The translations under genes and the position numbers were made by a program. Below are positions 57,905 through 64,000 of a DNA stretch of 64,000 nt, one piece after another (position 1 is the stretch's first letter; each line of letters opens with the position of its first letter). The stretch is from Actinomyces vulturis (lineage in GTDB: Bacteria > Actinomycetota > Actinomycetes > Actinomycetales > Actinomycetaceae), in the NCBI RefSeq assembly GCF_001687305.1, contig NZ_KV700385.1, forward strand, positions 1 to 64,000, given 5' to 3'. Below the pieces are notes generated by a model. The model was not told the DNA's origin. It did no database searches and worked only from the letters and a program-made list of their open reading frames with translations.

Positions 57905-59143
57905 ATGAGAGATGATGTGGGGGTGAGCCATTCTTCAGAACCCTTCACCGCCCCTCGTAGTGATGAGCCTACCGCGAGCGCGGGTCACTCTTTGAGCGTT
58001 GGCCCTAGCGTTTCCGCTCCTAGCGTTGAGCCCTCAACTCGTGCCAAGCGTACGCGTAAACGCCGAATCATCAGTATTGGGGTAGTCCTAACAGTTGTGG
58101 CCCTGTTCATAGTCGGTCTCATCCCGGTTGATAAGGTTATTGAGTCTCCTGGCCCCACATTCAATGTCTTAGGATCCACCGATGAGGGTGGCAAGGAAGT
58201 ACCTGTCATCCAGGTGGACGGCGCGCCTACCTACCCCACTACCGGCGAATTACGAATGACTACAGTTGGAGTTCGTGGTTGCCCCGGTTACCCCGTACGT
58301 GTCATTGACTGGGTCATAGCGTCGCTCTCTTCCAGCCAAAAGGTAATCGACCGTGACCTGGTGTGTCCCAAGACGATGACTCGTGAAGAAGTGGACTCTA
58401 TTTCTACCGCGCAGATGACATCATCCCAGGATGCTGCAGTGGTTGCTGCTCTGCTTTACACGGGAGTGGCCACATCCATGAAACTCACCGTGGCTGGCCT
58501 TGCCCCTGAACAAGATGCCGCATTGCAGAAAGGTGACGTGCTCGCCTCCATCAAGACGCCAGGTGAGGAAACTGCTACTCCGATTGAAACGTACGCCCAG
58601 TTACGTGAGCTTCTCACCACAATTCCACCTCACACCACCGTAACTCTTACGGTTATGCGTGATGGTCAGCCCATTGACGTTTCGCTCACCACCGTTGAGC
58701 CTCCCGAGGGTGTTGATGGCTCCCTGCTGGGTGTGTATTTGACGCCGTCTGCTAACTCCGATGTGAGTGCTCACTTCGGTCTGGAAGATGTGGGTGGCCC
58801 CAGTGCCGGCATGATGTTTACTCTTGGTTTGATTGATCAATTAACGCAAGAGGATCTCACCGGGGGGCAGAAGATCGCTGGCACCGGCACCATTGATGCT
58901 TCAGGCAATATCGGCCCGATTGGTGGTATTCAGCAAAAAATGATTGGCGCCAAAGGCAGTGGGGTTAATTATTTCCTCGCTCCTACCTCCAACTGCGATG
59001 AAGTGGTTGGGCATGTCCCTGATGGTATGCAGGCTTTCGCCGTGGCCACGCTCGATGACGCGGTCACTACGGTGAAGGGCATTGCCGCTCAGTCCACCGA
59101 TTCGCTTATGACCTGCGAGCAGGTCCAAGAACAAGCACAGTGA
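57905..59143 (+). CDS. Membrane-anchored PDZ / Lon-like (S16) serine protease
   Basis: YlbL-type protease facing outside the membrane. The 412 residues comprise a Ser/Pro-rich cytoplasmic N-terminus, one membrane segment (about 55-73), a PDZ domain (about 190-280) and a C-terminal Lon protease domain with catalytic Ser300 in GGPSAG and Lys345 in QQKMIGAK. It corresponds to Rv3194c. The exact start is unclear: ATG 57905 has no ribosome site, and GTG 57917 or 57923 are alternatives. Its last 55 bases overlap the convergent ThiF-like gene. Confidence 0.9.
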   Translation: MRDDVGVSHSSEPFTAPRSDEPTASAGHSLSVGPSVSAPSVEPSTRAKRTRKRRIISIGVVLTVVALFIVGLIPVDKVIESPGPTFNVLGSTDEGGKEVPVIQVDGAPTYPTTGELRMTTVGVRGCPGYPVRVIDWVIASLSSSQKVIDRDLVCPKTMTREEVDSISTAQMTSSQDAAVVAALLYTGVATSMKLTVAGLAPEQDAALQKGDVLASIKTPGEETATPIETYAQLRELLTTIPPHTTVTLTVMRDGQPIDVSLTTVEPPEGVDGSLLGVYLTPSANSDVSAHFGLEDVGGPSAGMMFTLGLIDQLTQEDLTGGQKIAGTGTIDASGNIGPIGGIQQKMIGAKGSGVNYFLAPTSNCDEVVGHVPDGMQAFAVATLDDAVTTVKGIAAQSTDSLMTCEQVQEQAQ

Positions 59144-60219
59144 GGGTGGCGCGGCCACATCATCGTCTGCGTGTGAGAAGAACCCACCGATAGCGTAAGG
59201 GTTTTCCCTACCCAGGGAGATTGCCCTTGCACATACGGCTGACGTTTTCCGCATCCTCGTGGGTGGCCGTCGAGCTGTACGTGAGGCTTTTCGTTTTCGT
59301 CCTCCAGACTGCATTGATTCTCCTGGCCCCGCTGAGCGTTCACACCATCGTGACTCTCAAAGTTATCGAGGCAATCGATGATGGCTTGACAGGCCAATGC
59401 GCTTGCGTGGGCGAGGGAGATGGGATCGCACAGGCTACTAGGATGGCTGATTAACTGAGCGACTAACGCAGGCCAACATTCGTCATGCTCAGTACGCCAA
59501 AGGTCCAAGCACATGCCACACGCTCCCCCACTGCTATTGACTAAAGGGCCGAGCGTGACTCCTCCAGGATTGTCAACGATGAGAAATGCTGGCGTTGCTG
59601 ATTGCTGAAGTACTCGGGTAACAGCAGGGTCAATAGCGCCGCTACTCACGACCACGACGAGTGAATCACTTGACCATCGACGCCCTACCCGAAGTTCCGG
59701 ATGCATGGTGGCAAGACGCTCGCAAAAGATGTTGAGATGGTGCTCGCTTTCCAGACTATTTGTGTGACGCTGTGGTGAGTTGAGGATGGTGTCATCAGAT
59801 ATTAAGCACAATTCACCTACGCCCTCCTTGGCAAGAAGCTCAGTGATGGCTACGGCAAGTGGACTTGTTCCACAAACGGTGACACAACGATTATTGCGAC
59901 GAGCATGTTCTTTATCGACGGATAAACCCAGGGTCTCCCAGGTCTTTTCTCTCCGAGTTCGCGGTTGTTCCTTTCCATCAACAAGAAGATCCGCTGACCA
60001 GAGAGTATTGATGATTTTTTCTGAACGCTCAGGGGCCACAGCACACCAGCGTGCTGCTCGTTTCACATCAAGTTCAGTTGCCAGGGTAGGGATTTTAGCG
60101 AGGAAACGTTGCTCTTCGTCAGTGAGATGATCGAACACCACATGATTGCCGTAGGGCATTCCCACTTGGGCTTGGCTGGGTGAGCGCCAAAGAATGGGGG
60201 TGTAAGCGCGTAGCCTCAT
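59089..60219 (-). CDS. ThiF/E1-like protein, cyclodehydratase-type
   Basis: The 376-residue protein resembles the E1-like (TOMM cyclodehydratase C) proteins conserved in this neighbourhood (Rv3196 type). An N-terminal winged-helix-like part leads to a Rossmann-like core (VTVCGTSPLAVAITELL). The zinc tetrad is visible as CGMC in the middle and HPHCAC near the end. No adjacent peptide precursor or YcaO gene is present, so peptide modification is not implied. The start is ATG 60219, with AAAGG 7 bases ahead. Its end lies opposite the Lon-like gene for 55 bases. Confidence 0.75.
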   Translation of the reverse strand: MRLRAYTPILWRSPSQAQVGMPYGNHVVFDHLTDEEQRFLAKIPTLATELDVKRAARWCAVAPERSEKIINTLWSADLLVDGKEQPRTRREKTWETLGLSVDKEHARRNNRCVTVCGTSPLAVAITELLAKEGVGELCLISDDTILNSPQRHTNSLESEHHLNIFCERLATMHPELRVGRRWSSDSLVVVVSSGAIDPAVTRVLQQSATPAFLIVDNPGGVTLGPLVNSSGGACGMCLDLWRTEHDECWPALVAQLISHPSSLCDPISLAHASALACQAIIDCLDNFESHDGVNAQRGQENQCSLEDENEKPHVQLDGHPRGCGKRQPYVQGQSPWVGKTLTLSVGSSHTQTMMWPRHPHCACSWTCSQVISESVD

Positions 60220-60471
60220 GCAAATGCCTTTCATGGTGAACAAAACATGAAAAAGCATGAAACATCATTAAAAATACTTCAAGGTCTTTAGTTTCTTCTG
60301 TGGATAACCTCGGCAGTTCGTACTCGCCCACTCTTGTGGAAAACTCTTTCATGGCCTGCGCGGCCACAACAAAGACCAGTCTCCACCACTCCGACATTTG
60401 TAGGCATAGTCCAGCCTACTTCCCGTTCGAAGCAATTCACCGATAAGTAACTGCAGGCACGGCAAATAGTT
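60220..60471. promoter_or_regulatory. Region with two DnaA-box-like sites
   Basis: On the minus strand, TTATCCACA (60307-60299) is a perfect DnaA box and TTTTCCACA (60343-60335) a near match. Two boxes 36 bases apart are too few for an origin and none of the usual origin genes (dnaA, dnaN) is nearby; they may be regulatory or chance. Confidence 0.4.
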
Positions 60472-62610
60472 TTAGACAGACGTGGCTCCTGAATCGTCTG
60501 ACTCATCATCAATGTCACCGTTGAGGAAAGCGTTAACTGCCTCAATCACTCCAGGACCGAACTTCTCAGCTTTAACACTGCCGATACCGCGGACGGAAAG
60601 TACCTCATCCATGGTGGTGGGCTTATGAATGGCAATGTCACGCAGCGTCACATCAGAGAAGACAAAAAATGCCGGCTTAGAAAGAGACACTGCCACACGT
60701 GAACGCCACTTGCGCAAGTGTTCAAAGAGTTCCACAGTCTTTTCATCATTGTTTGCCACGAACTCTTCTTGCATAGCCTTGGACTGTGCTCGACGAGATC
60801 CTTGGGTGGCTGTAGTTGATTGGCCCACGTGATGGCGTTTATCTTTTTTGAAAGCCTGTCGCTGCTCCTCGTCACTTGGCCATATTCCTTGAAGGAATCG
60901 CGTATAGCGACGCGATGCTCGACCTCCCGCATTACGTGCTTTTGCGTAGGAGATATTGAGGTATTTGCGTGCGCGCGTCACACCAACGTAGAGCAAACGG
61001 CGTTCTTCCTCGATAGCTTCTTTTCCTTCAGCCAAAGAAATCGGAAGCAGCCCTTCACTCATACCGGCAAGAAACACAGCATCCCATTCCAGGCCCTTAG
61101 CTGCGTGTAATGAGGCTAGCGTCACGCCATCAACGCTTGGAGCATGCTGATTCTGAGCACGTTCACTTAAATCCTGGAGAAATACAGCCATATCAGCACC
61201 ACGTGTACCTGCCAGGTGATCTGCCAACTCCACCAAAGCGTTAAGTGTGTCCCAGCGTTCACGCTGCGCACCTCGAGCCGCCGGAGGCTCTTCGCTCCAG
61301 CCTTCATGGCTAAGCACATCACGCACATCTCGCCCTAGATCACCAGTAAGGTCAGCCTTTGAGGCTGCACGTAGCAGCACCATCGCGCGTTTGACTTCCT
61401 GACGTTGGAAAAAACGTTCTCCACCACGCACCGTATATCCCACTCCGGCTTCCGCAAGCGCCTGCTCAAAGACTTCCGATTGCGCATTGGTCCGGTACAG
61501 TACCGCGATTTCCCGCAAAGGCACTCCACTGCCAGCAAGTTCACGGATGCGTTCCACCACACCCTGTGCCTCAGCCTCATCATCGTCATAGGTGGAGTAA
61601 GTGACGGCAGGGCCACTAGATTGCTGAGAAATAAGCGTGACCGCACCTGCGGGCATACTTCGCGCGCGCGGGCCACGCCCAGTTAAGACGGTATTGGCCA
61701 GCCACACAACTTGAGGCGTGGAACGGTAATTCTTCGTGAGACTGACTGTGGTGGCATCCTTATAACGCTGGGAAAAACCGCTGAGAAAAGCGGGAGTGGC
61801 ACCACTGAAAGAGTAAATCGTCTGGGACACATCTCCCACCACGCACAGCGTGCGTCGGCGACCAAGCCATAGGTCAAGCAGACGCTGCTGCAGTGGGGAA
61901 ACATCCTGATACTCATCGACTACAAAGTGCTTGTACTGGCGGCGAATCTGGTCAGCAATATCTTCCCTCTCCCCCAAAATACCCACGAGGATAAGAAGCA
62001 CATCATCAAAATCGATGGTGCCGCGTTCAGACTTCACATCCTCATAACAGGACATCAGTGAAGCAACCGTAGACGACTCCACTCCAGCCACACCACTCCG
62101 CCCATGTTCAATGGCTGCGCGTGCATAGTGTTCAGGCAAAGTCATAGTAACTTTGGCCCATTCAATTTCTCCTGCCAGGTCACGCAAGGTAGCCCGATCA
62201 GTGGACACTCCAAGGCGCCGAGCAGCCTGGGCGACAAGAGAAATTTTCTGTTCTTCAATTCGTGGACATTGCCCACCCACAGCCGTAGGCCAGAAGTACT
62301 GCAGTTGACGCAGTGCAGCGGAGTGAAAGGTACGTGCTTGTACCCTGTCAACGCCAAGATCTGCCAAACGTGAGCGCATTTCATGGGCAGCACGCGAGGT
62401 AAAGGTGACAGCCAAAACCTGGGCAGGATCATATAGACCGGTGGCCGCACCATAGGCGATGCGATAGGTAATAGCGCGCGTTTTACCTGTTCCTGCACCA
62501 GCGAGTACACATAAGGGCCCCTTGACATGCTCAGCTACCTGACGCTGGTCAGGATCCAAAGCAGCAAGGAGTTGTTCGGGCGCAGGGATGGAACGGGCTG
62601 GGTTATTCAT
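60472..62610 (-). CDS. uvrD2: UvrD2-type superfamily 1 helicase with HRDC domain
   Basis: ATP-dependent 3'-5' DNA helicase for repair. The 712-residue protein has Walker A GAGTGKT (about 38-44), the DEYQDVSPLQQ motif II, QTIYSFSGA, the VTLASLHAAKGLEWD motif and VGVTRARKYL, then a C-terminal HRDC domain (about 645-705). The HRDC end is what marks UvrD2 (Rv3198c) apart from UvrD1/PcrA. A GTG directly before the ATG could also start it. The mycobacterial whiB7 and Rv3197 ABC1 genes, usually between this gene and the ThiF-like gene, are absent. Confidence 0.93.
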   Translation of the reverse strand: MNNPARSIPAPEQLLAALDPDQRQVAEHVKGPLCVLAGAGTGKTRAITYRIAYGAATGLYDPAQVLAVTFTSRAAHEMRSRLADLGVDRVQARTFHSAALRQLQYFWPTAVGGQCPRIEEQKISLVAQAARRLGVSTDRATLRDLAGEIEWAKVTMTLPEHYARAAIEHGRSGVAGVESSTVASLMSCYEDVKSERGTIDFDDVLLILVGILGEREDIADQIRRQYKHFVVDEYQDVSPLQQRLLDLWLGRRRTLCVVGDVSQTIYSFSGATPAFLSGFSQRYKDATTVSLTKNYRSTPQVVWLANTVLTGRGPRARSMPAGAVTLISQQSSGPAVTYSTYDDDEAEAQGVVERIRELAGSGVPLREIAVLYRTNAQSEVFEQALAEAGVGYTVRGGERFFQRQEVKRAMVLLRAASKADLTGDLGRDVRDVLSHEGWSEEPPAARGAQRERWDTLNALVELADHLAGTRGADMAVFLQDLSERAQNQHAPSVDGVTLASLHAAKGLEWDAVFLAGMSEGLLPISLAEGKEAIEEERRLLYVGVTRARKYLNISYAKARNAGGRASRRYTRFLQGIWPSDEEQRQAFKKDKRHHVGQSTTATQGSRRAQSKAMQEEFVANNDEKTVELFEHLRKWRSRVAVSLSKPAFFVFSDVTLRDIAIHKPTTMDEVLSVRGIGSVKAEKFGPGVIEAVNAFLNGDIDDESDDSGATSV

Positions 62611-62720
62611 CACGGGCTAGCCTGCCATCGACCACCGACATTCTTCTAGCCTCGTGTTTCCCACCGTGATCCTTAAAAGAAAACAAGGCCTTGTGGAAAC
62701 AGACGCCCAGCACTGTCACC

Positions 62721-63677
62721 TCAAGAAACCTTACTCACAAGAAGCGACAAATCCCTGCCGTACCAGTCATGAATCAGATTCCACGAGACGGACACAGGTG
62801 CGGGCAACAACATGCCACCGCTAAGAACCTTGTCCTCAAATTCATCCCGACTCAGTACAAGAATGTCCGTAATTTCTTTTCCATCGGGTAGAGGATGAGG
62901 GTCGTCTTCATCCACCCATGAGCGCATAGCCACCATCAAGCACCGGGGGAAAGGCCAGGGCTGAGAGTCCATGAACTCCATGCGTACCACGTCCAGGTTG
63001 GTTTCTTCCTTCACTTCGCGAACGACGGCCTGCTGCAGACTCTCCCCCGCTTCAACAAATCCCGCAATGGTGGAATAGCGTCCTTCGGGCCATGACGCAT
63101 TGTGGGCCAAGATAATACGGTCGCGTCCATCACGTAAAGCAGTAATCACTGCGGGATCTGTGCGCGGAAAGTGAAGTGCTGAACATCCAGGACAAGTGCG
63201 CACCCAGCCTGCTTGTGCCAATTCGGTGGCATGACCACAACGGGAGCAAAAGGGCTCGCGGTTATGCCATGCCGCGAGCGCCACGCCAATCCACGCGCTC
63301 TGGCAATCTTGGGCGCTGAGAAGGTGACCAAATTCGCGCAGGCCGATGGGGCGTCGTCGTGAATCTTCAGCACTTTTTTCTGCAGTATCAGTACTTCCAG
63401 GCAATTCGTCGTCAGGGTAGACAGCCGCCATAATGGCGCTGCCATCGTCGGAGCGTCCGATGAACATATGAGGGTACTCACGGCCTTCATCTGCGCTAAG
63501 AGGTGCCAGTCTCAAGGATTCCGACTGCCCACAATCATCATGGAACTGCAGCGCCAGAAGCGATCCGCGAGAAGTGACCGCAATACGCAAGGTGGTGGGG
63601 TCATCCCATAAACGTACGCACTCTTCACTGTCTAATCGGGTTTCAGGGTCACGATTCATTCCCCACAGTTCACTCAT
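62721..63677 (-). CDS. nudC: NAD+ diphosphatase / RNA deNADding Nudix enzyme
   Basis: Hydrolyses NAD(H) to NMN(H) and AMP, and in E. coli removes NAD caps from RNA. The 318 residues have a zinc ribbon with Cys144, Cys147, Cys162 and Cys165, a Nudix box at about 206-228 (GFVEAGES..REVKEETNLDV) and the family SQPWPFP signature. No ribosome site; GAGTAT 6 bases before the ATG could serve a leaderless mRNA. Divergent from the cysteine desulfurase gene. Confidence 0.94.
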   Translation of the reverse strand: MSELWGMNRDPETRLDSEECVRLWDDPTTLRIAVTSRGSLLALQFHDDCGQSESLRLAPLSADEGREYPHMFIGRSDDGSAIMAAVYPDDELPGSTDTAEKSAEDSRRRPIGLREFGHLLSAQDCQSAWIGVALAAWHNREPFCSRCGHATELAQAGWVRTCPGCSALHFPRTDPAVITALRDGRDRIILAHNASWPEGRYSTIAGFVEAGESLQQAVVREVKEETNLDVVRMEFMDSQPWPFPRCLMVAMRSWVDEDDPHPLPDGKEITDILVLSRDEFEDKVLSGGMLLPAPVSVSWNLIHDWYGRDLSLLVSKVS

Positions 63678-63748
63678 ACGGGCATACTCTCACACCCTGT
63701 TTGTACTGCCAGTGTCAGCCGGTGTTTCCTGCGCATTACAGTGGTGGG

Positions 63749-64000
63749 GTGAGCACACGCACCTACCTTGACGACGCAGCCTCAGCACCGTTGTACCCCG
63801 AGGTCATCGATCAGATGCACCGAGACCATACTGACCTGTTCGCGAATCCCAGCGCTCTGCATACCTCAGGGCGTCACTGCGATGGTCTACTGATGGAGGC
63901 TCGCGAGCGGGTGGCGGCGTGTTTGGATGCTCAGGCTCATGAAGTGATGTTTATGGGTGGTGGCACGGAATCGGACGCGTTAGTGATCGCGGGGCGTGCC
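63749..64000 (+). CDS. Cysteine desulfurase, N-terminal part
   Basis: Only the first 84 codons lie in the window. The protein begins VSTRTYLDDAASAPLYPEVIDQM and continues with NPSALHTSGR and EVMFMGGGTESDALVI, the start of the PLP-dependent NifS/IscS fold. IscS and SufS forms cannot be told apart here. The GTG start has no ribosome site; TACAGT (63737-63742) lies exactly 6 bases ahead, a leaderless candidate. Confidence 0.92.
   Translation, partial: MSTRTYLDDAASAPLYPEVIDQMHRDHTDLFANPSALHTSGRHCDGLLMEARERVAACLDAQAHEVMFMGGGTESDALVIAGRA

Noticed and set aside
59089-60219. Reading the ThiF-like gene as part of a thiazole/oxazole peptide antibiotic cluster
   Set aside because: No YcaO protein, dehydrogenase, precursor peptide or exporter is adjacent; the gene belongs to the conserved Rv3193c-Rv3199c type neighbourhood.
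60288-60545. Minus-strand frame after uvrD2 with CRAC, NCF and CC cysteines, resembling a small zinc protein in the place where mycobacteria have whiB7
   Set aside because: It overlaps the uvrD2 end by over 70 bases, has no ribosome site, its cysteine spacing does not fit WhiB7 or a standard zinc ribbon, and it also covers the two DnaA-box-like sites.

Overview
This window reads as a chromosome segment of a moderate-GC actinobacterium, probably close to the Actinomycetaceae. The placement rests on a WhiB1 protein next to a PdtaS-type histidine kinase, a GatCAB operon, a UPF0182 / Lon-like / zincin / PPA1309 / ThiF-like / UvrD2-HRDC / NudC neighbourhood that matches the order around Rv3193c-Rv3199c in Mycobacterium tuberculosis, and many genes that look leaderless. 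No species is claimed.

Layout. 1-480: promoter and leader of a ribosomal RNA operon that reads leftward out of the window, then an intergenic hairpin. 481-7200: malic enzyme, gatCAB and an L,D-transpeptidase. 7201-17350: NAD-dependent DNA ligase with an unusual coiled-coil insertion, a lone EccC/FtsK-type triple ATPase, whiB1, pdtaS, a DUF2505 protein and an OsmC protein. 17663-25074: one tightly packed run of eight genes (EcsC-like, thyA, folA, DUF4129-like, small membrane protein, MoxR ATPase, DUF58, MFS). 25071-37335: pcp, an exported lipoprotein, an HNH/excalibur lipoprotein, two tiny membrane proteins, a MacB-like ABC exporter, a PfkB sugar kinase, a NatAB-like ABC exporter, and a truncated PadR regulator with a membrane protein.

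37483-51783 is an AT-rich accessory region with wide gene-poor stretches. It holds a coiled-coil protein of unknown function, two MFS transporters, an orphan VbhA-like antitoxin, a decayed Septum_form lipoprotein, a broken acetyltransferase and its partial duplicate, small membrane proteins, and two exported proteins sharing the same twin-arginine type leader. It ends at an initiator tRNA gene (CAT anticodon) whose 3' end faces the region.

51975-64000 returns to the conserved core. A 790-base divergent promoter region there carries tandem minisatellites. The last gene, a cysteine desulfurase, runs off the right edge.

Convergent gene pairs are repeatedly separated by long perfect hairpins that can act in both directions, the most extreme being a 54-base perfect palindrome. 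The most unusual items are the ten-heptad Asn-Ala coiled coil inside LigA, the stand-alone EccC-like ATPase, the decayed and duplicated genes in the AT-rich region, and the minisatellites between the UPF0182 and PPA1309 genes. I did not find a CRISPR array, prophage, integrase or complete insertion sequence.
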